In this document: positions 1 to 10,311 of the stretch, in pieces
How the letters are laid out: every line of letters begins with the position of its first letter
How positions within the stretch are numbered: the stretch's first letter is position 1
NCBI GenBank assembly: GCA_027596075.1
Contig: JADGJC010000011.1
Location: 62,001 to 126,000 of the forward strand
DNA length: 64,000 bases
DNA from: Rhizophlyctis rosea
Lineage: Eukaryota > Chytridiomycota > Chytridiomycetes > Rhizophlyctidales > Rhizophlyctidaceae
Direction: 5' to 3'
Notes under the pieces: model-generated
The model's input: only the letters and a program-made list of their open reading frames with translations
Told to the model about the DNA's origin: nothing
The model's database searches: none
Made by a program: the position numbers and the translations under genes

Positions 1-137
1 GGCTGAGTGCTACAATCTCATTTCAGGCAGGGGTTTTCCGATATTCACAAACAAGCGAGCAAATGATGGTTGGTATATAAACAATGGTACGTACGACCCG
101 CCTTGTCCTCTTTACGTCCTTGACCTTCGGTAAAATC

Positions 138-3100
138 TCATTCCACCTTCGCCGCCTTGATCTTCCGAATGACTTCTTGGGCCGCCAAAGGGATCTTCGT
201 TCCTGCATCATCAACAATCATCAACAAAATGCCCAACAAAAAACATACCAAAGATGTCGTGGCACAATCTCTCACCAGGCCCAAAAATCGCGCTGACTCC
301 CGCCTTATACAAAAAGTCATAATCCTGCTGCGGTATGACCCCGCCAACAACCACAATCTTGTCTCCAGCCCCTTCTTTCTTCAACTGCTTGATGAGTTCC
401 GGCACCAGTGTCTTATGACCGGCCGCTTGCGATGAGACGCCAATGACGTGGACGTCAGCGTCGATGGCTTGTCGTGCCACTTCTTCTGGTGTCTGTAATG
501 TATGGTCAAACGAGTTCAACAAAAAAAAAACATATGAAAGATCACGAGTCGCATATGCCTCCCAAATTGAGGAGATTGGACCCTCATAGAGATCGCACAA
601 AACATACCTGGAACAACGGTCCAATATCAACATCGAAACCCAGATCCGCGAATCCCGTCGCAATGACCTTGGCCCCTCTGTCATGTCCATCCTGACCCAT
701 CTTGCCCACCAAAATGCGCGGTCGGCGACCCTCCTCCTCTTGGAACTCCTGAAGAGAGTCAAACCCGTGGGTGACCAATATTCGGTTGGAGAAATCAAAT
801 ACTATAACGCACCTCCACCATCTTCAACGTATCCTGGATGTCTTTACTTTGTCCGTACTCCGACATATAGGCTCCGCTCACAACCCTGACGCTCGGGTTG
901 TGCCGTCCCCATATCTGGGATTGGGTGTAAACGCTAAAGGAGTGAGTCATACAATGGAGTGCAAGTACATACCTTCTCCAAAGCAGATGAGATCTCGCCC
1001 ACCGTGCAGCGCGCTCTCGAAGCCTGCACATATGCATCAGCGGATTTGCAAGTGGGAACACATCTGACGACATGCTTGCCTCTATTGACAACGCCAACAA
1101 GTTCCCCTTACCGTCCTTTGCACATGCCGTCAAAGCGTCCAGCGCTTTTTGTGCCTGCGAAACTAGGTGAGCATTCCATTTCAAGAAACGGTGAAAGAAT
1201 GCAGATACCTGTTCCTCATTGCGTGTTTCCTTGATCTGTTTGATCTTGGCAATCTTTTCCCACGCTTTTGTTAGTAAACAATATGATTGAAAAAAGAACG
1301 GTCGAGGGAAGCATCTGTACCTGAGCATTCCGGACCTGCGTATTATCGATAGCCAATACCTCTACCTTACCATCGTCTTTGGGTGCTTGGTACTTGTTCA
1401 CACCGACGATAATCTCTGATTATATCTGTTAGCGCAGGACTCCACAAAAGGCTGCGATTGTACAAGATTCTCACCTTGACCAGAATCGATTCTCGCCTGT
1501 CGCTTCGCCGCCGCCTCTTCAATGCGAAGTTTGGGCATGCCACTCGCCACAGCTTTTGCCATTCCGCCCATCGATTCCACCTCGTCAATTATACTCTTAG
1601 CGGTATCAAACAGCTCCTGTGTCAAAGATTCCATCATGTAGCTGCCGCCCCATGGATCTGCGACCTGGACGTGGGGTTGGTATTGAATCATTGAGGCAGC
1701 AGTCAAATAATGACCGGTCACCTTCGGGATGTGCGCTTCCATTTGCAGGATAAGCTGGGTGTTTCTGGCAATTCTTGCACTGAACTCAGATGGTAATGCG
1801 ATTGCTTCGTCCAAAGCGTTGGTATGCAAACTCTGCGTGCCTCCTAATGTTGCCGCCATGGCTTCGATAGTTGTGCGGATGACATTGTTGTAGGGGTCCT
1901 TGTGATGAACCAAGGAATTCGTCACTGGCCATTCAAACACGTTGTATTCATTGCATGGATTAGACGCACCTGTTCTGTCAGAGACCAACCTGATGTTTGA
2001 CAGTGCGTTCGCAACAGTAGCGACTTTGCCGTCTTTGGTTCAAACTTTTCCTTGATGAGGGTTGCCCATAGCCGTCGGGCGGCACGCAACTTGGCGATTT
2101 CCTGATCCGGGATTTTGAGCACAGATGCGATTTGGAAATTTCTTCAATGACAAGATACCATGTAGAAGTTCATTCCAATTCCGAAAAAGAATGACAATCG
2201 AGGGGCGAATTGATCTATTGTCATGCCGGCCTTGATACCTGGTCCGAAAATTGTGTCAACCGTCGTCACAGTCAAGAAAGTAAAGGCATCCTTACCTGTC
2301 CTGACATATCTGGTACCCGCCACGAGGGAAGTCGTTAAGACAATGCCTGACTTTCCGATAGAGATTTGCCTTACTCTAGCCCATCCGCTATGGTGAATGC
2401 AAGTTCAAGCGCATTGTCTGCGCCCGCTTCTTGAATATGGTAGCCCGAAATGGAAATGGAATTGTACTTCGGCATGTTCTGCAGCCAATGAATGAAGAGT
2501 TGCCCCAGATATAACGGTGTCGTATGTACTCCACCTTTGCGGTATATTCGAAAATGTCGCCAATGATCTTCATGGATGGTTCCGGAGGATATATGAAGGT
2601 ATTGCGGACCATGAATTCCTTCAAGATGTCATTCTGGATCGTCCCCGCAAGCTCCTCCTGCTTTGCACCCTATGTCGCAAGGATTTTGAGCATGCCGCTA
2701 CTTTGCACAAGGGATGAGGATTGTTACCTGCTCCTCCGCAGCCACGATGTACATGGCCAGAATGGGCAAGACCGCTCCATTCATAGTCATGGAGACGGAC
2801 ATTTTGTTCAGAGGAATGCCATCAAACAGCCGCTGTCGACAGCAGTCAATATATTTGTGAAGATGTACCCATTGTATGTGCACGATTCCGCCACCTACTT
2901 TCATGTCCTCTATGGAGTCGATTGCGACACCTGCCATGCCTACATCTCCAGATACGCGCGGGTGATCGCTGTCGTAGCTAGCAGCAACCGCGTCATGTCA
3001 TGAATGAAGATAGCTCATTATTGTAAGGAAAGTTGTTTACCCTCGATGCGTCGCCAAGTCAAATGCAACCGACAGGCCTTGCTGTCCCGCGGCCAGATTT

Positions 3101-3667
3101 CGACGATAGAATGCATTACTCTCTTCTACGGTGCTGAAGCCTGCATACTGCGAACGGGTTGGCCATGGCTTATGTCTTGTCAGCTCAAGACTTGTACTAC
3201 CTGCCGAATGGTCCAAGGACGGAACGTGTACTAGCCCATACTCAAAACGTAAGTATGCTATGATATGGTATGGGTATGTCCACAAAACCAACCATTGACG
3301 CGTATGGGCCACGGGTGTACGGATACTTTCCAGGAACTTCGTCCGGCAAGTCCGCAACATCGGCCTTTGTATAAAGAGGTTTGACGGGTATTCCCTAGTT
3401 TACAGAAAACCTCGTCATTTGAATATGGGTTTTCTTTCTATGGACAACCTGCAACGGCCTCACCTCAGCGGTGTGCCACGTCAAGGTTTGCTTCGGATCT
3501 TTGCCTTTAAGTTCCTTTTTGACCAATTCCTCCCAGCCCGGGTGCAGTGGGACTTTCCAGTCTCTTTGCGCCTCAGATGCATAGGCTCGCTTGACGTGAT
3601 CTGTAAAGCTGAGGAACCTACTACGACGTGCCGGATTGACGCGACGGGCCCGCCGGAGGGGAAGCAT
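138..3667 (-). CDS. Methylmalonyl-CoA mutase, adenosylcobalamin-dependent, mitochondrial
   Basis: The product interconverts methylmalonyl-CoA and succinyl-CoA using adenosylcobalamin, the last step of propionyl-CoA breakdown in mitochondria. At least ten short introns interrupt it. The N-terminus from 3667 is Arg-rich like a mitochondrial presequence. The TIM-barrel half contains FRPWTIRQ joined across an intron (about 3140-3205) to [11 protein letters not shown], which carries the active-site Tyr, then [31 protein letters not shown], and [20 protein letters not shown] with the catalytic His. The C-terminal cobalamin domain has the lower-ligand motif in [12 protein letters not shown] (about 660-720) and ends [10 protein letters not shown]. 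All key residues seen are intact, so I read it as a full-length functional enzyme. It diverges from the FYR-domain gene. Dikarya generally lack this enzyme and some early-diverging fungi retain it. Exact exon borders in the middle are approximate. Confidence 0.93.
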
Positions 3668-4433
3668 CCTGTGCGGCTCAATAGACTATATGTGTAGGTA
3701 GCGTCTTTTCCGAGTACGTAAGTCAGCCTTTCAAATCTCAATATATCAATAGAATTTACCGTGGGAACAAGATGACAATTTGGTTGTGGGAAAGCAGGGA
3801 CGCGTGGGTGAACACCTGAACGTGAGCTTCCCATCACCAGACCCGGGATAGCTCAATATCCCGATGTCACTGATAGGAAAGCTAAATTGGGGTTGAATTG
3901 GGATCAAGAATGAATGTCATTTGGTGTCATTGACCAGTGAAAAATCTTTCGACCTCCGTCTCGAAGAACCCCACCTTTGGTGCCCACTGACTCTAGCCTT
4001 TGGCCGGGGAAAACGGGGGGGAGTTTGTTCGGTCCACGTCACGGTACCGAGTAACGGCGGCGTTGGAGAAATGGCGAGTGGCAAGGAGCCTCCCATGCTC
4101 ACTGAAGGGGGCGTGGGTCCAGGTGGTGGAAAGGAAGTCGGAACATGACCGGGAAGAAGAAAAGGAACGTGATCCCTGAAACAACTCCATGACCCTGTAA
4201 TCACTTACATTTCCGTAATAGTAACGCTCTTGTGCCATACCCTTTTATCATAATATATTTGTGCCCTCTTGAATTAGCCTCTTGTCTCCGTTTCCTTTGC
4301 GTGCTCGCTTTGTGGTTTCACCTTCCTCAACCTGTCGTCATCCACTTCCCCACAGTTCATAGCGTGGGGATATTACAAGGCACAGCCATTACCTTCTGTC
4401 TGACTACCGGTATCGCAGCACGCAACACTTACC
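3668..4433. other. Divergent intergenic promoter region
   Basis: This 766-bp space separates the divergent methylmalonyl-CoA mutase and FYR-domain genes and should hold both promoters. Small open frames here lack conserved features. I see no clear TATA box. Confidence 0.5.
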
Positions 4434-6194
4434 ATGGCTCCGACTGAAGAAAAGTACAAACTGTTGAAGCGGAAGGTGGATACTGATTTCGACATTCGCT
4501 GTTCTATTGGCCAAAACCTAACCTGTGTTTGTCGTTCCCATACCCAGCTGAAAGAAGTATTGGAGGTTAGCGCAAAGTGCGACATACCAATAGGGCAACT
4601 AATAATGCCATGATTTTATAGGACAATGACAGACTGAACACTCGCCTGAAGAAATCAAAAGTGAAGTTGGGCTCTCTTAGACGTGAGAAGGAGTATGTTG
4701 GTGGATGGTTTGGTGACTTACATTGATTGGACTGGACTCATCGATCTCCTCATTTGTATCATGTAGTCTCCTTTTGGACCGCTTGACGAAATACGAAATG
4801 CCAGACTCGTCGGATGAAGATACGGATTCGCTTTCCAGTAGTGGTTCCGATTCTGATGCATCTTCAGTTTCGTCAGGTATTACTGAATTATGCATTGGTT
4901 GTTCATCTATCGTTAACTCACCAATGGCATCAAAATGCATCAGACGACGGTCATTCAGCAAAGTACGGCAGCAGGCAACAAGGAGATCACCCAGCGCGCT
5001 GGACACAATACGATGAACGTTACCACGGGTCAGGATTGTCAACGCCGCAATCGGCAATGGAAGTGAAAAGCCAAGGCAGCAAACGAAGCACTGGCAAGAA
5101 ACCAGTAACCAAGCGCGCACCGGTCGTCACAAAGACACGAAAGATTCAACAAGTACCGATGGATGCGGATGGGAAGCCGATTCTGCCTGTGCAAATTGGC
5201 ATCATCACAGTACATGCTTTGGGCGAGATTGTGTATGATCGGAAGACGTTCCATAACGAGCGCTACATTTATCCGGTCGGGTATCGTGCATCAAGGTGAG
5301 ATACGTAGATGGCTTTGTCGAAATATGTTGTATACTCAGATGCTCAACCAACGTCTCTCGCACAGACCCTACCAAAGCATGGTGAATCCAGAGGCAACGA
5401 CCAATTACATGTGCAGTGTGACGGACGGTGGGGAAGGACCGCGCTTCCATGTAGTACCGGAGGACAGCCCAGAGAATGGCATCGTCGCAAACACTGCAAC
5501 TGGAGCGTGGACCAACATCATCAAAGGTGTGCCATTGTAGTCTATTTTGTTGGAACTTCATGATACTCTTCATGATACTCATTGTTTTTGCAGCCGCAAA
5601 TGCAATCCGCAAGCGTGACCACAGCAATAGCGCCTCCGGACCCGACTACTTTGGATTCTCGCACCCCACCATCGCGGCGATCATTCAGGCGTTGCCGAAT
5701 GCAGAGAAGTGTGGGAACTACGTGTGGCAGAATGTATGTCTTAGATCGTCGTTTCTATTTGCTTCGACTTTCGAAGAAGCTAAGTGGGATCTCATACTAA
5801 TACCCTTCGGCAACAGTACGAAGTGATCAAAGGCCGCGGCACGAAACGCGTCAACCGACATCTCGGCGGCGGCGGAACCCCGACACCCGGCAACATGACT
5901 CCCAATTCACACACACAGAAGAATGACGCTGCGGGAGGAGGAGGGGGCACCTCCAGCACCGGAAGCCCGACCGACAAGTTGGATCTGCCTTCGGAAAACG
6001 TCGGGGACGGGCAATCGGATATGCAGGTGGATCAGTGGGAGAACGGGTCGGTGGTGGATGAGGAGTCTGTGGGAGGGTCGCGGTATACGAGTCCTATGGA
6101 TGGGGAGGATGGGGAGGAGGGAGGTAGGGGAGTTGATCGGGGGCAACGGCATGGTGAGGAGGAGGATGAGGAGATGTTTGAGGAGGATGATTGA
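4434..6194 (+). CDS. FYRN/FYRC domain chromatin protein (TBRG1-like)
   Basis: The start is the ATG at 4434. Exon 1 (4434-4475) splices in phase to 4548-4565, 4622-4692 and 4767-4876, giving the typical N-terminal coiled region KYKLLKRK/LKEVLEDNDRL, then REKD/LLLDRLTKYE. A Ser/Asp-rich acidic stretch and a basic linker follow. A FYRN-type segment starts near 5190 (IGIITVHALGEIVYD, YIYPVGYRASR), and a FYRC-type segment contains YMCSVTDGGEGPRF and FHVVPEDSPENGIV. The C-terminus is Gly-rich, then acidic (EDEEMFEEDD). Paired FYR domains occur in chromatin proteins such as TBRG1 and trithorax-type factors; the short coiled-coil plus FYRN/FYRC layout matches TBRG1. A nuclear chromatin-associated role is inferred. 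Its complex membership is not known from sequence. Confidence 0.85.
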
Positions 6195-6571
6195 GGGGAG
6201 TGTCGATATTTGGGATTTGATTGGGATTTGATTGGGTTTGAGATATTGAGGGTTGATGTTCTTGCGCTCTTGCTTCATTCATGTAAATTTGCAATCAACA
6301 GTGAACGTAAAGTGTGATATTGAATCAGGAGGCTTTATGTTGTTTATGGATTTGGATAAGCGTTGCTCTGATGACATGGTGTGCTGATGTCGGGTACCGT
6401 TGTTAAGGCGTGGAGAGGGCTTGCCGTTTGCGCATCATCCACCATCGTCAATGGCGTTCTGACACCCACATACGCGATTTCAAACCCTTACGCCCGTGCC
6501 TTCGCGTACACTGCCCTTCACATGTCGATATTGAGCCGAGCAAAGGTGATTGCGAAGCACTGACAACAATA
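6195..6571. other. Intergenic, 3' flank of FYR-domain gene
   Basis: No gene recognised. A short open frame at 6381-6563 has no conserved feature. The first tRNA-Pro-like fragment begins at the right edge. Confidence 0.4.
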
Positions 6572-6608
6572 GGGCTGGGTCAAAAGTAAGTTGAAAGACT
6601 ATTCAGCC
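6572..6608 (-). pseudogene. tRNA-Pro-like remnant, internally deleted
   Basis: Only the two outer ends of the tRNA-Pro sequence remain: gggctg at the 3'-acceptor side and gactattcagcc at the 5' side, with a short unrelated middle. The length is 37 nt against 72 for the intact gene at 7934-8005. It cannot fold as a tRNA. Confidence 0.5.
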
Positions 6609-6618
6609 AGGCGCAATA

Positions 6619-6682
6619 GGGCTGAACCGGGGTTTAAACTTAAGAGCTTGGAACAAGAATCATATCACTAGGCTATTCAGCC
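6619..6682 (-). pseudogene. tRNA-Pro-like pseudogene copy A
   Basis: The acceptor and T-arm (ggctgaaccggggttt) and the 5' end (ctattcagcc) match the intact tRNA-Pro, but the copy is 64 nt, the T-stem is broken (ttaaactt) and the Pro anticodon is absent. It is one of a run of minus-strand relics in this region. Confidence 0.7.
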
Positions 6683-6723
6683 GTGTCTCTGTTTTCTGTC
6701 CTTTCTTTTCGAAACTTACGATA

Positions 6724-6794
6724 TGGCTGAACCGGGGTTTGGACCCGGGACCTCTGCGTCTGGAACGAGAATCATACCACTAGACTATTCAGCC
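6724..6794 (-). pseudogene. tRNA-Pro-like pseudogene copy B
   Basis: At 71 nt it is the best preserved relic in acceptor, D-arm and T-arm. The anticodon arm is replaced: the expected loop now reads TTCCAGA and its stem has at least two mismatches. No T-run terminator follows on the minus strand, unlike the intact gene. Confidence 0.7.
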
Positions 6795-6837
6795 GTTTCT
6801 GGCATTTCTTTTTTCTTTCTATTCTGCGCTTGTGATA

Positions 6838-6908
6838 TGGCCGAACCGGGGTTCGGAACTGGGGCCTCTGTGTAGAAATCAAGAATGGTAGCACTAGACT
6901 ATTTGGCC
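6838..6908 (-). pseudogene. tRNA-Pro-like pseudogene copy C
   Basis: The ends changed together (ggccgaacc / atttggcc), so the acceptor stem still largely pairs, but the anticodon stem does not form and the Pro anticodon is lost. The length is 71 nt. Confidence 0.65.
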
Positions 6909-7243
6909 TTTGTTTTTTGTTCCGCTTCTTCCTCTTCTTCAATGTTCGACCGCAACCTATTCAGTCACTAGACTCATTGTGCACTTGTCATTATTGTTTA
7001 CCTGAATCAGATATTGATTCGACATACACGTTCAGCGTCAACCTTTACGGGCCATTTACACGTTTAAAAATCATGGACAAGTAGCTGCCCACTTGCAATC
7101 CTTGCAGGGCACTCACACCAAACTCCAAAGAGCGGCGAAAAAAAGGGAAAATCCATGCAAAAGAAATAGAAAGATAGGTCAAATGACCAAAGTCAAATGT
7201 CAAAATCATGCGGGGAAATATCCGGCAAAAACAAAATGAAAGC

Positions 7244-7315
7244 GGGCTGAACCGGGGTTTGACGCCAGAACCTCTACCCGTAGAAGGCAGAATCATACCA
7301 CTAGACTATTCAGCC
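7244..7315 (-). pseudogene. tRNA-Pro-like copy D with a paired anticodon stem
   Basis: This copy has the same 72-nt length as the intact gene. The acceptor and D-arm are conserved. The anticodon stem is a new, fully pairable 5-bp helix (one G-T) around the loop TTCTACG, which would place CTA in the anticodon position. The T-loop/B box is damaged (GTCAAAC instead of TTTGAAC, with a stem mismatch), so pol III transcription is doubtful. I call it a pseudogene, with a small chance that it is an expressed odd tRNA. Confidence 0.55.
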
Positions 7316-7542
7316 ACTAAAGTGGATGCTAACACTGTTCATCCGTATCAGTTTTGTCTCTTAAAATATTGAAAATAACTAGGAAAAAAAACAGAAGAAA
7401 GGAAGAAACCAAGAAAACACAAACAAAAAAGGCAAAAAAACAACAAGAATAGCAGTGAGAAAACAAGCCGGAAAGGGAGCCCAAGTGTGAACCTTGAACC
7501 AGGCAGACCACTATTCAATCAGGTATTGAACGGTATATGACG

Positions 7543-7608
7543 GACTATTCAGCCCGTGCAAAAGACTATTCAGCCAGTGCAAAAGACTATTCAGCTGGTG
7601 CAAAAAAA
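7543..7608 (-). repeat. Three tandem copies of a tRNA-Pro 5'-end unit
   Basis: The unit gactattcagcc + gtgcaaaa (about 20-21 nt) appears three times in a row with small changes (cagcccgtgc, cagccagtgc, cagctggtgc). Each carries the first 12 nt of the tRNA-Pro sequence on the minus strand. It sits immediately beside a 3'-half relic. Confidence 0.75.
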
Positions 7609-7612
7609 TGGT

Positions 7613-7676
7613 GGGCTGAACCGGGGTTTGAACCCGGAACTGAGTGTGCAATGAGGCCCAATCCTCTACGGGTATA
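7613..7676 (-). pseudogene. tRNA-Pro 3'-half relic
   Basis: The acceptor and T-arm are perfect (ggctgaaccggggtttgaacccgg), but sequence then diverges and no D-arm or 5' acceptor strand follows. It looks truncated. Confidence 0.6.
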
Positions 7677-7933
7677 ATTTTTGAACCTTCTGCATCAGGT
7701 TGCGGGTAGAAACCTCGGTCACGCCCACCACCCACAGTCTCCCGAATGCATGGAAGAATTCTCAAAATTCCAAACAACGACAGGCCAAATACATTCCAAA
7801 TCATTCAACTGTTATATACAATACCCAAAACAGCAGGCATGTAGAAACGGCATGGCGATGTCTGAGCAAAAAGCTAAAATTGCAACACCGCAAGATGCAA
7901 TTCGGCAAGATGCTGCCAGGGGCGCCGCAAAAA

Positions 7934-8005
7934 GGGCTGAACCGGGGTTTGAACCCGGGACCTCCTGCACCCAAAGCAGGAATCATACCACTAGACTATT
8001 CAGCC
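7934..8005 (-). tRNA. tRNA-Pro (anticodon UGG)
   Basis: On the minus strand the sequence begins GGCTGAATAGTCTAGTGG and folds into a full cloverleaf. It has a 7-bp acceptor (GGCTGAA/TTCAGCC), an anticodon stem CCTGC/GCAGG with loop TTTGGGT (anticodon TGG), and a T-arm CCGGG-TTTGAAC-CCCGG. The discriminator is C, as in eukaryotic cytoplasmic tRNA-Pro. There is no intron. A TTTTT run directly follows the 3' end (plus positions 7929-7933), a classic RNA polymerase III terminator. It is the only intact member among the surrounding relics. Confidence 0.95.
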
Positions 8006-9368
8006 AAGTTGCAGCATTTAAGCTATTAGAATATTATATGTATATGTGTTTAATGAAAAAAAAATGGAGGGCGAGCTGTTTAAATTTTTGCGGCTGGTCA
8101 AGTGTTATAATTTTGTGTGGTAGGAATGAGATAGCCTGTTTGGGAAGTGTCGATCGCGTCGCGCGCGTCGCGTCTCCCATATCATCCTCATCCCACCCTT
8201 TCTGGTAGTTGTTTCGATGTGGTGAGAGTTGGTTGGGGGACCGAGATCAAAATGGCAGGAGCTTTCAAAATGTGGTGATCCGACATATGTCGAAGTCCTT
8301 TTGAACCAAAGTGTGGGGCATCGTGGACCCCATTCTGTGCGTTGGAACGCATGAAGGCGATGGCACACCTTGCACGTGGATTTTGGATCCGATTATCGAA
8401 AATTGACGCGAGAGGACATCAGAAGTGTAGGATTCCTGGTGTTTCTCATCTCTGCGAGCATTGAATGAACGGTGAATTGGTTCAAATGGTTCCAAACATG
8501 CCATTCGTCATATTTAGCAAATATAAAACGGGAGCCGACCTCATAACATATGGCAACACAATCGCCGCTTTGATGACGGGATCTGCTTCTCTATGACCCT
8601 AATCAAAAGATACACCATGCACTCAACAGCGGTAGGAAAGCAAGGGATCACGCCGCCAGAGGCGACGTGTGGCAGTCTGTGGAGGAGTGCAGCATGAAAG
8701 CACGCCCTTGAAGGCCCTTTTTATCCGTTCCAAACATTCATGCATCGGCATCCATAGATTCTTAATGATAAAAAGAATCCGCCGTTGGCGCATATCGACG
8801 TGGAGGTGAGTGGTGACCTCTTCCATTCCCCTCTGACTCTTGCTAGTGTATCAATTGCGTACTGGAAACCGCAAATGGGCGATGGCCACGATTTTTCGCA
8901 TATTGAAGCCAACGCCTTGTGGCGATTCGAGCCAGATTTGGTGTCCAGCGGACCAGGTGGCCTGGTTTTCATATATGGTATATGAGGTCCCATGTAAAGA
9001 ATAGATTACTTGAAATGAATCTGGTTCATACCTTTTGCTTTGGCGCTCTATCCTCTGGTCTTCCTACCTTTCTCTAACTCAACGAAGCCAACGAGCAGGC
9101 CTTGGAGTGAGCGGCAAGTAGACTGTTAAGCAAACAGATATCAACCAGGTTGGAGGAAATTTGTTGTGGTCGAACAGACAAGTGTCGGTTGGCAAAGACC
9201 GCCGTGCAATGAAAAGTTGCAAAGATATTGTGAACTGTTGAGCGACGAGTCCACGCTGGCTGTGTTGCGCGCTACGGCCAAGTGATGGGTGGCACGGGCA
9301 TAGGAGGATTGATGACTGTGCCACAAGCATTTCAGGGTCTTCAGAATGATCATCGCAAATACCTTTCA
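8006..9368. other. Intergenic, nothing recognised
   Basis: Open frames are short and lack domain signatures or splice-linked conservation. There is a small CG-rich near-palindrome (cgtcgcgcgcgtcgcg) near 8155-8171. No tRNA, rRNA or transposon feature was seen. Confidence 0.4.
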
Positions 9369-9466
9369 CCGAGCTCACATAGATGGGTGGTCGCGCGTCT
9401 CCTCATGGGAGATACCATAGTGAAAGGTCTTCAGGAGATCTATGGTTCGATCCCCAGTGAGCTCGG
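9369..9466 (+). other. Possible tRNA-Met-like or hairpin element
   Basis: A perfect 10-nt inverted repeat (ccgagctcac ... gtgagctcgg) closes the element. Inside are a 5-bp helix GTCTC/GAGAT around the loop CTCATGG (CAT in the anticodon position), an inner inverted repeat ACCATAG/CTATGGT, and a T-loop-like GGTTCGATCC. The T-stem does not pair well and U8 is absent. It may be a degenerate or intron-bearing tRNA-Met, or an unrelated structured element. Confidence 0.3.
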
Positions 9467-10311
9467 GAAATAAAGAAGAAAACCGAACACCCCCTCCCCA
9501 CAAAGCACCCCATTATATGGGAACAACCCCCCCCCCCCCGCGGGCGGTTTTTTTCCCCTTTTTGCCGTGCAAGCACCTCAAGGGTTGACGTCGCCCACTG
9601 TTAGGAAGGAACTCCATGTCTGAAGGTCTTTCAATGAATCATTGTCTTGCACAAAGTAGAAGTCTGGCCAACCACAATGAAGGTCATCTGAAGCTCTACC
9701 AAGCAATTGCTATCACCAGAAGTTCACCTCTGGTGCCATTGTCAGTAGTCGCAGTGTGTGCCCATACATGAGAAGGACCCATGGGCCACAGGTCCACAAA
9801 TGACAATGCGAAGCAACGCATTGCGAACTGCATTGCGAATTTAATGTGCGAGAGACCCCACCGTGTAAAGAAAATCATGTATGCTATTATCGTTGTGCAA
9901 AAGACTAAGCTATTCTGAAAGCATCCTAAACTATGAAAAGATGGAAAACGGAAAAACTAGTAAAATCTATCGAAAAAAAAGCCCTACTCCGAACACCCAG
10001 TGAACCTTACCCTCCCATCTGCCCCAGAATCATGCTAGTTGTTATCGCCTCCATCATGCACCCACCCCTGTCCCAGCAGTAATTTGGAAAGTAACAAAGA
10101 ACTATATATACATAACTATCGAATAGGGAAGAATCAACTCCCCCAACTTGCAGAAAAATGGTGTGGTCTCATCATGATCTCCCTTCCCGCGTTGACCACT
10201 AGCTGTGCCTCACCCAAACAAACGACGCCCCACCAATACTACGCTCCTTACACTAAGGAAAAGTCCCTCGTTACTTTCCATTATTTAGTTACCGCCTCCA
10301 ACTTGCTCCCC
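9467..10311. other. Intergenic with homopolymer tract
   Basis: A run of 13 C (9527-9539) is followed by gcgggcgg and T/C tracts to about 9565. This is low-complexity sequence that may be unreliable in assembly. The rest is the 3' flank of the zinc-finger gene. No gene was seen. Confidence 0.4.

Noticed and set aside
2970..3240. Apparent KPWPTRSQY change at the methylmalonyl-CoA mutase active site
   Set aside because: It is intron read-through. Splicing the GT-AG intron restores FRPWTIRQ joined to YAGFS.
6619..7315. Reading the tRNA-like copies as several functional tRNA genes
   Set aside because: Anticodon stems or T-arms are broken in nearly all copies, and only 7934-8005 has a full cloverleaf plus an adjacent terminator.
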